From contig NZ_JBHSYQ010000006.1 of NCBI RefSeq assembly GCF_042662225.1, positions 293,942-357,941 on the forward strand: DNA of 64,000 bases. Direction: 5' to 3'. This document shows positions 53,101 to 59,337 of the stretch, piece by piece. Origin of the DNA: Nibribacter roseus (GTDB lineage Bacteria; Bacteroidota; Bacteroidia; Cytophagales; Hymenobacteraceae). How positions within the stretch are numbered: position 1 is the first letter of the stretch; each line of letters begins with the position of its first letter. Position numbers and translations under genes: made by a program. The notes under the pieces are model-generated. The model did no database searches. It had not been told where the DNA came from and saw only the letters and a list, made by a program, of their open reading frames with translations.

Positions 53101-53556
53101 GTCTGTTCCGGTTACCGCAAACACAAACGTTGAGCCCACGCAGCCAGAAGAACCACCTGGGTTCTGTAAGCCGAACCTGGGGTTAGTGCCGTTGTATACA
53201 TGATACACTTTGCTTTCAACACATCCTTCGGCTCCTTTTACAGTAAAAACCAGATCAAACTTTGACTGGGCCAAATAAGTGTGGCTGGCACCGGTGAAAG
53301 AAGCAGGAAATGTTTCTGTGGTCCCGTCTCCCCAGTCAATGGTGTATTCAAGATTGGTTTCCTTGGTGGAGGAGTTGTTGGTCACCTCCAGATTGAAACT
53401 CTGCCCCCCTAACGCGGAACTACATTGAATGAAATTACCGCCATTGGCATCTTCCAGTGTGGGGTCTGGAGTGTTTGGGCAAGTTTGTGCGTAAGAAGTG
53501 ACGCTCCAGAAAAGCAGGAACGTTAGCAGGTAATAAAATTTGTTTCTAGGCGCCAT
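47188..53556 (-). CDS. Giant T9SS adhesin with Ig-like repeats and CHU_C sorting domain
   Basis: 2122 residues from ATG 53556, which starts a signal peptide (KFYYLLTFLLFWSVTSYAQ). N-terminal PKD-like domains (TIDWGDGTTETF, YRWT/VSP pieces) cover roughly the first 500 residues. Then alternate two modules: an Ig_7-like module with TTFY and CGGS-type Cys, and a module ending in WFRR-V-x-x-G-x-C; the latter occurs about ten times, e.g. LLETTWFRRSVRLGAC and LLRDTWFRRRVISGNC. The C-terminus IPNGFTPNGDNMNETW ... VFNRWGSKIFES ... GNVTIIK is a type B (CHU_C) T9SS sorting domain. Cell-surface protein, possibly for adhesion or gliding. The PorP/SprF partner lies 6 bases downstream. Confidence 0.95.
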   Translation of the reverse strand: MAPRNKFYYLLTFLLFWSVTSYAQTCPNTPDPTLEDANGGNFIQCSSALGGQSFNLEVTNNSSTKETNLEYTIDWGDGTTETFPASFTGASHTYLAQSKFDLVFTVKGAEGCVESKVYHVYNGTNPRFGLQNPGGSSGCVGSTFVFAVTGTDNNSPNTTYKIWFDDGSDTLYFTQNNIPKYITKKFDKGSTGKPDGFTMFGEAIDCKTSTATIGSIRISVPPVADFKVNPGNTVCTNSAVTLIDKSTGGYNSDNPANSDAYRRIWSVSPATGWSYASGSSSSSEKPVLHFNTAGKYEVTLTVRPLGSNPSCTENIAKQTIIVEDPTQAAFTLQPESFCLPSRVATKNTTPGENIQYKWSVLPAEGVTFESGTATDAEPVILFSKSGNYKVTLSATNSCGTTTATEEIVIKANPTITLPATAAFCGPQTLTYSASSPAVAPVYNDESSTITRYQWTLSGGDGVQFAEADMATEAHPTILFTKSGVYQLQVQAWNECGVSTAATQTVTIHELPLVQSVEPVMICEGGTATLTAVGNGASYRWFASATSTKVLSTEAVFTTPVLKATTSYFVEAVSENQCFSSTRTEVVVTVQPLPATPAVTNLTVCTGTRTVLSTSVADAQIEWFTSSTGGTPFFVGNTLDTLLSATTTFYVGSRSDIGNCASSARASVMVTVEKPISNNTITTLSYGLCIGSTTKEIAATKPTGGSGTPKYQWQRSTDGVNFQDMEGMTGQNLPATTLLETTWFRRSVRLGACSEATQPIKISAVPLITNNVIQADPQPICAGTVPPAITATQPEGGDGSEPVFVWESSTSKNGTYKAAKGTGSLTSFQPEALSANTWFHRKVIINGCESISEAVEIKVNPLSLPPTAKGVTICSGSTASLTATAPSGPYTWHDAPVNGNLLHTGNTFITQPLINNTDSPITFTFYVQSEATGGCTVERTAVRVVVEPPIRNNTIEEVATICAGTSAGTIKGSVPTGGSGTPKYVWEFSTDTEHADVNSKVFKLATAASKNSQSYEAGVLQTTTWFRRKVTLGKCVEYSNVIKIEVTPGLANNILPANTEFCEGTTAPLLQEVAGKSVTGGDPAEGITYKWLMSTTGANSGFEEAPGANTAATYQPENLSAPTTWFKRVAISGGCSLPSNAIAVHIIPLPALPVVKAAEITVCQGASAKLEVSPVSGISYQWFDQSGNSIGTTPAVTVSSQNIADATTYTFYVEARSGKGCFALERVPVKVTVLPAISATVASGIQTVCYGSAPTMPLTATAPTGGTGKYSYRWEFTTDLNKPFSPIGAADTLESYLPGPLTQATYYRRVVISGNCESQSSVVQVSVDAPIINTIAISGGNGEVCYNLQPAISLGGRASGGDGKLYKYLWEFRTSPNQPYKRTSASDTLATFTPGPITQDTWFRRVVTSGACTLESNVIYLHVNPVPEAPLAQGTTTCVGSTASLSATGNGVIQWLDAQGKVLHKGSSGSVFRTPVLTETTTFYAQVISDAQCASTLTAVTVEVEQKVTNNFIEPVEAVCFESAPALLIGSNPKGGSGKYTYQWYIRTKYKNYEPIPNATQANHQHGILTETVWFKRGVTSGTCDEVLSPEVEVKVNIPVAAGSNYVKAAQFIPANTAPRELVGSQIVDGNQYTYQWHYKTDEMADYKAIEGATGINYQPGELTKTTYFRRQVIISGCFDYSVPVKITVVSGFADNTISGGGQVCYNEPTNLILTGNQPTYDAQDVTYYWESKTKNRDYITLTGAAARERDYKVPALTETTIFRRKAVLHGITTVSNEIEVIVLVPITFNNITSPEQTVCVGSAPTTLVGSTPKGGAGSNFRYLWESSTNPTSGFTTAPGVSSEKDYTPSALLRDTWFRRRVISGNCLSEPSAAVKVTTTPLPKPPVAANVFSCAGNTATLEATAVAPTIEWYDQPLGGKLLHTGTTFTTPVLHKTTTYYIQTVAQSCASERVAVTVDIPAPTADAGADVTIARGKFAELQAIGGVSYSWSPSQGLNNDKIANPVAKPTQTQLYTVTVTTADGCTSTDQVLVKVMQPVEIPNGFTPNGDNMNETWEIPDLLDYPNCQVQVFNRWGSKIFESRGYNTAWDGRHNGQPLPAATYYYIIRLSGQEEPITGNVTIIK

Positions 53557-53822
53557 GGTGCCGTAAAGAATTGTTGCTAGGTGTTGTCTATCAATTAGTT
53601 GATAAAATGTGCCAAGGCAGAATAACATCTGGCTTGTTGCCTTTCATCCAGAATGAATTGTTTGCGTGGGGGGAGCGCATCTGGATAAAATAAAGAAGTG
53701 TAAATGTTAAAAGTTTGCTTTTGGCCTTACTTTACAGAATGGAAGATGGCCGAAGTAAAACATTAGGACTAGGGTAGTATATGTTTTTCATAGAAATTAT
53801 AAATTGCATTGTGTGTTTATAT

Positions 53823-53883
53823 GGTCAATTTTTAATGCTGGGCATAAGTTTCTGATAAATAAGAAAAGTTATGCTAATTGACC
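53823..53883. promoter_or_regulatory. Nested inverted repeat upstream of adhesin
   Basis: GGTCAATT (53823-53830) pairs with AATTGACC (53876-53883), and GCATAA (53842-53847) with TTATGC (53869-53874) inside it. About 270 bases upstream of the adhesin ATG. Could be an operator pair or structured leader. Confidence 0.4.
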
Positions 53884-54225
53884 GTATTTTGAGGGCTTAA
53901 CATTGATGTATCAAAGTTTGGTTCAAATACAATGTTAAAATTATAAAAAAATATGATAGCTGTAAATATGAATATTTTTATAATTTGTTGAATAGGTAAA
54001 ATCTAGTATTTGCTATTTTATATATTTGTTTTAATATTGTGCAACGCAAGGTGGGCAGTGCTGCTGCAAAAAGAACTGAAAATTCATTTTTTCAGGAGGC
54101 TTGAGGCAGCTGTTTATACTTTGTAAGTTTGTGTTCTCTGAACCTTTTAGTTGTAAAGCTGTTATAGGCGCAAGAGATTTTTGAGCGAAAGTTTGAAAAT
54201 GTAAGGAGAGTAAGAAGGAGATTTA

Positions 54226-54309
54226 ATGGGGAGAGTGAATTGGTTCATCCCGCTAAAGGGGTTATTCATCTGGAAACATCTCTCGCTCACCGAAAATCAA
54301 ATGCAGTAG
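54226..54309 (+). CDS. Possible 27-residue peptide with Shine-Dalgarno
   Basis: ATG 54226 to TAG 54307, preceded at 5 bases by GGAG (AAGGAGATTTAATG). The peptide begins MGRVNWFIPLKGLFIW, amphipathic to hydrophobic. A strong Shine-Dalgarno is unusual in this phylum. The stretch ends in an intrinsic terminator 170 bases on. Evidence is weak; it could be chance. Confidence 0.25.
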   Translation: MGRVNWFIPLKGLFIWKHLSLTENQMQ

Positions 54310-54525
54310 AAAAAATACCTATTACCTTTGACTTATTAAAACAGCAGAACAAGTTTGCTGAACAAGACATAAAGGAGCGGCGGGGCACTTCTGCCTCGGT
54401 AGAAGCGTCAAAAGATCTGGTGCTTATTGGGGGATATGCTACAGAACCTAATGACAATTGCCTCGCTTGCCCCTATTTTCAAAAGCCTCTTCAAACGGTA
54501 ACGTTTGAAGAGGCTTCTTTTTTTT
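54310..54525 (+). ncRNA. Candidate small RNA ending in intrinsic terminator
   Basis: TACCTTTG (54323-54330) could be a -7 box and the terminator at 54483-54525 an end, giving an RNA of about 180 bases. It is not a known family that I recognise. The open frame running through it uses a TTG start and crosses the terminator, so it is not called. Confidence 0.25.
54483..54525 (+). terminator. Canonical intrinsic terminator
   Basis: AAGCCTCTTCAAACG (54483-54497) pairs with CGTTTGAAGAGGCTT (54502-54516), followed by eight T (54518-54525). No confirmed gene ends here, so an unannotated + strand transcript must. Confidence 0.85.
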
Positions 54526-54620
54526 GCCTGCATTCTACTTAAGCACGCCAAATGCTGCGTTTCACCGGCGGTGTGGTCGCTAAAGGATGCTTTCTAACCC
54601 CGGTGCCCTCTTTTTTTGCT

Positions 54621-54628
54621 TATCTTTG
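54621..54628 (+). promoter_or_regulatory. -7 box of zinc-ribbon gene
   Basis: TATCTTTG, an exact TAnnTTTG match, 25 bases before ATG 54653. It supports that start over an upstream in-frame ATG at 54587. Confidence 0.5.
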
Positions 54629-54652
54629 TATACCAATAAGCAGCCATTCTAC

Positions 54653-55285
54653 ATGAAGCAGCAATTAACAGAGAATGAAAGAGAAGTGATCAAGTTGATA
54701 AATTTCTTCAAAAGCCGCGGGGAGCGTTTGGCCCAGGAGGGCGCACTTACCCAGGAACATGAAGATTTGAATGCCGCTTGTGAGCGCCTCACCGAGAAAA
54801 TATACAACCATGCCGCCTTCCGGCAACAAGTGCTGGAAAAGCATGAAACCCTGAAGGGAATAATTGAAGACCATGCCCAGTGCCCCACCTGCTCTAAAGC
54901 AGACATGCTCAAGAAAGTGGGGGTGGCAACCAATGAAAGAGGCTGGAAAATGAACCGATACAAGTGCCGCCGCTGCAACATTGAATTCACGTGGAACCGG
55001 CCCAATAATCCTTGGGATATGATTCCGTTTCTGGAGGTTTGTCTGCAGGAGCTAGACGCAAACATGCAGAGTGATGCGCTGGAAGGAGATCTGCGGGAGA
55101 GGGCTCAAGGCGCCAGGGATCATATGGCGGTAAGCCTGGAGCAGTTAAAAGCCGCTATTGAATCTGCTGACACAGAGAAAGGGCAAATGGAGGAGCAGGA
55201 CCGGGAGATGGCCCGCATGCTGCATGAATTCAAAAAATACCTCATGATTGAGAAAATAAAGCTGGAGCCTTTCAGCGAAAACTAA
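54653..55285 (+). CDS. Zinc-ribbon protein of unknown function
   Basis: 210 residues from ATG 54653. Helical ends flank a CPTC ... CRRC zinc ribbon (about 79-110) followed by IEFTWNRPNNPWDMIPF. A charged coiled-coil tail ends the protein (KGQMEEQDREMARMLHEF). Cytoplasmic; possible nucleic-acid or protein-binding role is inference. Monocistronic, with a perfect family A palindrome after it. Confidence 0.78.
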   Translation: MKQQLTENEREVIKLINFFKSRGERLAQEGALTQEHEDLNAACERLTEKIYNHAAFRQQVLEKHETLKGIIEDHAQCPTCSKADMLKKVGVATNERGWKMNRYKCRRCNIEFTWNRPNNPWDMIPFLEVCLQELDANMQSDALEGDLRERAQGARDHMAVSLEQLKAAIESADTEKGQMEEQDREMARMLHEFKKYLMIEKIKLEPFSEN

Positions 55286-55303
55286 TCAGAGGCAAGCCTT
55301 GAT

Positions 55304-55359
55304 AGAAGGGTCTGTTTTAGGGCTGTTTTTGAGAAAACAGCCCTAAAACAGACCCTTCT
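55304..55359. repeat. Family A palindrome, copy 22 (near-perfect)
   Basis: AGAAGGGTCTGTTTTAGGGC and its exact complement around a GCTGTTTTTGAGAAAACAGC centre. 19 bases after the zinc-ribbon gene. Confidence 0.85.
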
Positions 55360-55448
55360 TCATTATTTCGTAATAAACAAAATCAGGCGCGCGCGTACAA
55401 AGGAGAAAGCAACTGAGTTGGTTGCCGAAACTTTAAATGCAGAAGATC

Positions 55449-55715
55449 ATGCCAATTGAAAACGATAACATTACCAACGCAGACGAAAGCAAACGCTTGC
55501 CCGATGAAAATCCAACTCCCAACGAGGGGCATCAGTCAACCGGCGAGGAAATAGCCAAACCAGACCGGGGCGGAAGTAAAATCCAGGCTCAGGAAACCGA
55601 CTATTTTGACCCAGCCCCCGAAGGCAGCAAAGAGGTAGGAAACATTGGAGCCGAAAACGAAGAAGATGCCTGGAAACTGGACGGCAGCAACGCGAACAAC
55701 CTGAGAACGAAGTAG
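55449..55715 (+). CDS. Short disordered acidic protein
   Basis: 88 residues from ATG 55449 (ATG 55437 adds four). No hydrophobic core; rich in Asn, Glu, Asp, Pro, Gly (ENDNITNADESKRLPDENPT, NIGAENEEDAW). Predicted to be intrinsically disordered by composition. The next gene is also disordered. Function unknown. Confidence 0.65.
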   Translation: MPIENDNITNADESKRLPDENPTPNEGHQSTGEEIAKPDRGGSKIQAQETDYFDPAPEGSKEVGNIGAENEEDAWKLDGSNANNLRTK

Positions 55716-55738
55716 CAATTGCCGCCAAAGGGCCCCTG

Positions 55739-55780
55739 GTTTCCAGTCTGGCTTTAGTTTCCGGAAAACAGGCGAAAAAC
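55739..55780. repeat. Family A-like palindrome, weak copy 23
   Basis: GGTTTCCAGTCTGGCTTTAG and CCGGAAAACAGGCGAAAAACC, imperfect arms, 24 bases after the short disordered gene. Confidence 0.45.
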
Positions 55781-55839
55781 CGAAATGCAGTTGCTATCGT
55801 TAAGAAAGAGTGTTTAACTCTAACTTAACACCTAATCTC

Positions 55840-56835
55840 ATGAATAGAAATCAGCAGAATCAGGACTACGGGCGCGACCGGAACCAAGGTCGTCGTTCCG
55901 ATGAAGATCAATACCGCGGAGCGTATCGTCAGGATGATTATCGTGGAGGAGAGTACGACCGCTTGAACAGGAGAAATGATTTTAACGATAACGATATCCG
56001 CAACGATTACCGCAGCCGTGACTACTACGGCTCAGACCAGGATCGTAGGGCTAACTTCAGCAGCAACAGCCCCGACTATGGCCGTGACAGAGACCGCCAG
56101 GGCGAGCGCTTTGACAACCCCAACGTGTTCCCCAGCGAGAGTAACAACGGGTTGCGCAGCGCTGCCCGCAACCACGGCAACATGGGTAGCTTTGGCGGTG
56201 CCCAGGGCTGGGGCTCCTCAAGAAACGGTTCACACCAAGGATCGTCAGACGGAAGCCAGTGGGCCAGCGGGCACGGCCGCGATGACCGTCAGCAGGTAAA
56301 TCGCCAGGTGTACGGCGCGTACCGTGACCACAATAGCTTTGCAGAAGGAGAGCGCGAGCAGTACGACGGCTCTGGCCGTTACGGCACCCAAGGCTCAGAT
56401 AGCACCCGCGGCTGGGAGCCAGCCGACAGAGCCGGTTCAAACGGAGCAGTGTACAGTTTCGGAACTAACGACGTATCTCGCCGCGGCGATGACAGCCAGT
56501 ACGAAATCTACGACAACACCCAGTCGCAGTACAACCGTGGCCAGTATGGTAACAACATGGGTGGCGATTCTTACATGGGAAGCCTGTATGACCGCAACGG
56601 GGCAACAGGAAATTCGGGTATAGGAAACTGGAATGAGCCAAGACGCCAGCATTACGACCAACAAAATGAAGGAATGCATAGCGAGAACTACGGCAATGAG
56701 GCCGGCTCTCTGAGCTGGGGCAATGACCGTGATTACAGAACCGAAGAAGGCCGCAACCGCCGCTATGACCCCATGAGCGGGCACGTGCGTAACCAGGGTT
56801 CCACACCGCCTTCTCGCGAAGACTTTAGTTGGTAA
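55840..56835 (+). CDS. Low-complexity RGNDY-rich disordered protein
   Basis: 331 residues from ATG 55840. Almost entirely Arg, Gly, Asn, Asp, Tyr, Ser and Gln (NQQNQDYGRDRNQGRRSDED, RDYYGSDQDRR), with scattered aromatic stickers and no signal peptide or folded-domain motif. The end FSW is preceded by GHVRNQGSTPPSRED. Composition resembles phase-separating RGG/YG proteins; a desiccation or stress role is conjecture. GC-rich with balanced codon use. It is followed by a conventional terminator and a family A palindrome. Confidence 0.75.
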   Translation: MNRNQQNQDYGRDRNQGRRSDEDQYRGAYRQDDYRGGEYDRLNRRNDFNDNDIRNDYRSRDYYGSDQDRRANFSSNSPDYGRDRDRQGERFDNPNVFPSESNNGLRSAARNHGNMGSFGGAQGWGSSRNGSHQGSSDGSQWASGHGRDDRQQVNRQVYGAYRDHNSFAEGEREQYDGSGRYGTQGSDSTRGWEPADRAGSNGAVYSFGTNDVSRRGDDSQYEIYDNTQSQYNRGQYGNNMGGDSYMGSLYDRNGATGNSGIGNWNEPRRQHYDQQNEGMHSENYGNEAGSLSWGNDRDYRTEEGRNRRYDPMSGHVRNQGSTPPSREDFSW

Positions 56836-56850
56836 CCAGCTATTTAAAAA

Positions 56851-56896
56851 AAAACAGAAAAGCCGCCTGCAACATTGTAGGCGGCTTTTCTGTTTT
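56851..56896. terminator. Strong hairpin terminator
   Basis: AAAACAGAAAAGCCGCCT (56851-56868) pairs with AGGCGGCTTTTCTGTTTT (56879-56896). It is fused to a family A palindrome that uses the same TGTTTT. Confidence 0.82.
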
Positions 56897-56929
56897 CGGC
56901 CTCTTTTTATGAAAATAGCTCTAAAACAG
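56890..56929. repeat. Family A palindrome, copy 24
   Basis: CTGTTTTCGGCCTCTTTTT and AAAATAGCTCTAAAACAG, sharing its left end with the preceding terminator. Confidence 0.65.
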
Positions 56930-57033
56930 TGGCGGTGTCAATAGCACGGCAGGTTCTGTAGTGAAAGCAGAAGGCTCAAAAGTTAAGTACGCATAATCTT
57001 CAAGATTAAAGTGCGTTCTATGGGCACAGGTTC

Positions 57034-57041
57034 TACCTTTG
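57034..57041 (+). promoter_or_regulatory. -7 box of lipoprotein-Sco-cytochrome operon
   Basis: TACCTTTG, an exact TAnnTTTG match, 29 bases before ATG 57070. No obvious -33 TTG. Confidence 0.45.
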
Positions 57042-57069
57042 TGGCAGAATTTTTAGAACCTATATATAA

Positions 57070-57483
57070 ATGAGAAATAGCATAACTTCCTTGGTGGTGT
57101 GCCTGTTGGCATTGGCTGGCTGTGCGCCCTCTGAGGAACAAATGGCCAAGGAGCTAGAGACTGAAGTAATAGCCTTACATGATTCGGTTATGGCCAACAT
57201 GGGAGACCTTTATAATTCACGGAAAGAACTCGCCGCACTGAAAGATTCTTTATTGGCAGATGATACCTTGCTACAGCAGAAGTTTGATGCAGGTATTGCC
57301 CAACTAGCGGAGGCCGATGAGCAAATGATGCAGTGGATGCGGAATTACAAAGCCCCTGACCTGAAGCAGCCTGCTGAGGCGGTGCCCTACCTTCAGCAGG
57401 AAAAGGAGAAAATGGAGAAAGTGCAGCAAAACATTGAGCAGAGTCTGCAGCATGCCCAAGATTTAAAAGCGCAGCTTAAGTAA
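57070..57483 (+). CDS. Lipoprotein with helical coiled-coil body
   Basis: 137 residues. Lipobox ALAGC (Cys18) after a hydrophobic leader, then a long helical, Glu/Gln-rich region (MEKVQQNIEQSLQHAQDLKAQ) with coiled-coil pattern. Exported; probably outer-membrane anchored. First gene of an operon with Sco and cytochrome c, so it may serve copper or redox biology. Family not recognised. Confidence 0.78.
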   Translation: MRNSITSLVVCLLALAGCAPSEEQMAKELETEVIALHDSVMANMGDLYNSRKELAALKDSLLADDTLLQQKFDAGIAQLAEADEQMMQWMRNYKAPDLKQPAEAVPYLQQEKEKMEKVQQNIEQSLQHAQDLKAQLK

Positions 57484-57484
57484 A

Positions 57485-58153
57485 ATGAAGAAGTTACTAG
57501 TGTATGCCGCATTCGGCTTAGCAATTTTTAGTGCTTGCACCTCAGAGCCGCAAGAGCGGCAACTGCCCATTTTAGGGCCGCGCACGCCAGATGTGAAAAT
57601 GGTGGAAGGGAAACCCGTAGTAGATACTATTTATCATACCATCCCTGATTTTGCCTTCCTAGACCAGGACAGCCAATGGGTAACTCCCAAAACGGTAGAG
57701 GGTAAAATTTACGTAGCCGATTTCTTTTTTACTTCTTGTCCTTCCATCTGCCCTAAAATGAAGAGCCAGATGTTGCGGGTATACGAGAAGTTTAAAGGAA
57801 ACCCTAATGTGGCGTTGCTCTCACATTCCATTGATCCCCGTCATGACACCGTAGCGGTGCTGCGTGACTATGCTGATCGGCTTGGGGTGAAAAGTGACAC
57901 CTGGCATTTTCTTACCGGCGACCGAGACTCCATTATGGACCTGGCCCAGAAACACTATTTCGTTACTGCCATGCAAGACGAAAGTGTACCTGGCGGATTT
58001 GAGCACACAGATGGCTTCTTGCTCATAGATGAGCAACGCCGAATCAGGGGGCACTATCATGGTTTGGATGAAGAAGACGTAGATCGACTAATGCAGGACA
58101 TGGAGCTGCTTTTGGCTGAACAAAAGAATAAGAATGGGCAAGGCAAAAAGTAA
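57485..58153 (+). CDS. SCO-family copper chaperone / thiol protein
   Basis: 222 residues. Lipoprotein signal with IFSAC (Cys18). Thioredoxin-like fold with the Sco metal site: Cys85 and Cys89 (FTSCPSICPKMK) and His174 (GGFEHTDGF). Sco1/SenC proteins deliver copper to cytochrome oxidase CuA sites or act as thiol reductants. Starts 1 base after the previous gene and overlaps the cytochrome c gene by 20 bases. Confidence 0.93.
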   Translation: MKKLLVYAAFGLAIFSACTSEPQERQLPILGPRTPDVKMVEGKPVVDTIYHTIPDFAFLDQDSQWVTPKTVEGKIYVADFFFTSCPSICPKMKSQMLRVYEKFKGNPNVALLSHSIDPRHDTVAVLRDYADRLGVKSDTWHFLTGDRDSIMDLAQKHYFVTAMQDESVPGGFEHTDGFLLIDEQRRIRGHYHGLDEEDVDRLMQDMELLLAEQKNKNGQGKK

Positions 58154-58535
58154 TGTACTGGCCTTGGTGTGGGTAGGGCTGCTGCTCATAGGCTGCTTCA
58201 CCGAAAGGGGAGAAGAGGGCAAGCTTCTTTACGGCCGCCATTGTGCCAGCTGCCATCTTGAAAACGGAGAAGGCTTGCGTGGTATCATTCCGCCCTTGGC
58301 CAACTCAGATTTTTCTGACAAGAACAGGAGTGAATTAGCCTGTATTATCCGGAATGGTATGAGTGGCCCAGTAGAGGTGAACGGAGTGGTGTATAATCAG
58401 CCTATGCCCGGCAATGCGGCTCTAACGGAGACTGACATCACTAACATCATCAACTATCTGCATAATGAGTTCGGATCACCAAAACAGAAGGTAAGCATTG
58501 GTGAGGTAAGGGAGCAGCTAAAGTCATGTCAGTGA
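58134..58535 (+). CDS. c-type cytochrome lipoprotein
   Basis: 133 residues. Lipobox LLIGC (Cys21); heme c site CASCH (37-41); candidate axial Met91 in YNQPMPGN. Single heme, class I type. Its ATG lies inside the end of the Sco gene, implying translational coupling. Periplasmic electron carrier; partner oxidase not in the window. Confidence 0.92.
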   Translation: MGKAKSNVLALVWVGLLLIGCFTERGEEGKLLYGRHCASCHLENGEGLRGIIPPLANSDFSDKNRSELACIIRNGMSGPVEVNGVVYNQPMPGNAALTETDITNIINYLHNEFGSPKQKVSIGEVREQLKSCQ

Positions 58536-58557
58536 TAAAGCGGCTTATTTAACATGT

Positions 58558-58607
58558 CTAACAAAAGAAAAGGGAGCGAATTTATTCGCTCCCTTTTCTT
58601 TTGTTAG
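58558..58607. terminator. Perfect bidirectional terminator
   Basis: A 23-bp perfect stem (58558-58580 with 58585-58607) with loop TTTA; the stem's outer half is A-rich on one side and T-rich on the other. Between convergent genes. Confidence 0.88.
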
Positions 58608-58615
58608 TTATACTA

Positions 58616-59026
58616 CTACATGCCGTTGGTATTGCCGGTAGTTCCTGTTGTGCCACCACTGGTTCCATCGGTGGTGATTGTAGTGTTGTTGTTGTTATTG
58701 TTGGTGCCGGTGCCAGCGTTAGTGCCTCCAGTTGTGCCATTTGTTCCTGAGTTCTGTCTGTTCGTTCCAGTAGCTCCATTCGTCGTTCCAGAAGCTCTGG
58801 TTGTGTCAGTAGTTGAGCCAGTCGTGGCACCGTGGGTGCCGGCTGTTCCACCGTGGTTATTGCCGGAGCCATGCATTTCAACAGTGCTGCTGTAACCATC
58901 TCCACCAATGCTGTTGTCAACGGTTGGGTTGTCGGCGGTGGTACCAGTACTGTCTCCGCAGGCCGTGAACATAAAGGTCGCGGCAAATAAACAAGAAGCT
59001 GCTAATTTCAATTTCAGAATTTTCAT
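58616..59026 (-). CDS. Lipoprotein with Gly/Thr/Asn-rich low-complexity body
   Basis: 136 residues. Lipobox FTACG (Cys23). The rest is almost only Gly, Thr, Asn and Ser (TGTNRQNSGTNGTTGG, GTGTNNNNNNTTIT), predicted disordered. Surface-exposed spacer or sticky protein is possible. The low-complexity tract contains repeated ACN/GGN codons that could vary by slippage. Function unknown. Confidence 0.72.
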   Translation of the reverse strand: MKILKLKLAASCLFAATFMFTACGDSTGTTADNPTVDNSIGGDGYSSTVEMHGSGNNHGGTAGTHGATTGSTTDTTRASGTTNGATGTNRQNSGTNGTTGGTNAGTGTNNNNNNTTITTDGTSGGTTGTTGNTNGM

Positions 59027-59337
59027 AGTTAGGTGTTGTTAAGGTGAAACAATTCATCTCGTCTATGCTCTTACGATTTCTGAAAAAATAGGGGGTATAA
59101 TTTTTCTGTAATTTAAAGTGGAATTAGAAAATTCAGTATAAATGACAAGCATGTTTTAAAGTTATGGGGTATTGGAAATAGAGCTGTTTTATAGTTGCGC
59201 CTTCTGGAATTGGTAGAGTGAATGATTGTTTGTCTAAGTTTTGGGTTGATACTGTAATGCAAATATGGGATTAACATCTTACTAAATTTATTAGCTTATC
59301 TAGTTGCTTGGTTTATTTTAAGCTAATATATTTAGCT
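59027..59337. other. AT-rich divergent gap
   Basis: About 310 bases, AT-rich, no gene and no repeat found. Contains promoters of both flanking genes, not resolved. Confidence 0.4.

Larger units (their letters stand above)
53557..54652. other. Long intergenic region upstream of adhesin
   Basis: About 1.1 kb, very AT-rich near 53740-54030. It holds a nested hairpin (53823-53883), a short frame with a strong Shine-Dalgarno (54226-54309), a TACCTTTG box at 54323-54330 and an orphan intrinsic terminator (54483-54525). No confirmed gene. Confidence 0.5.

Noticed and set aside
54240..54542. 100-codon frame before the zinc-ribbon gene
   Set aside because: TTG start, reads straight through an intrinsic terminator with T8, no recognised features.
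56057..56440. Frames opposite or shifted within the RGNDY-rich gene
   Set aside because: Low-complexity codons open all frames; only the + frame from 55840 ends at a terminator.
58582..58986. Minus-strand frame of 134 codons overlapping the Gly/Thr/Asn-rich lipoprotein
   Set aside because: Out-of-frame shadow of the low-complexity tract without a signal peptide; the overlapping frame has a clear lipobox.
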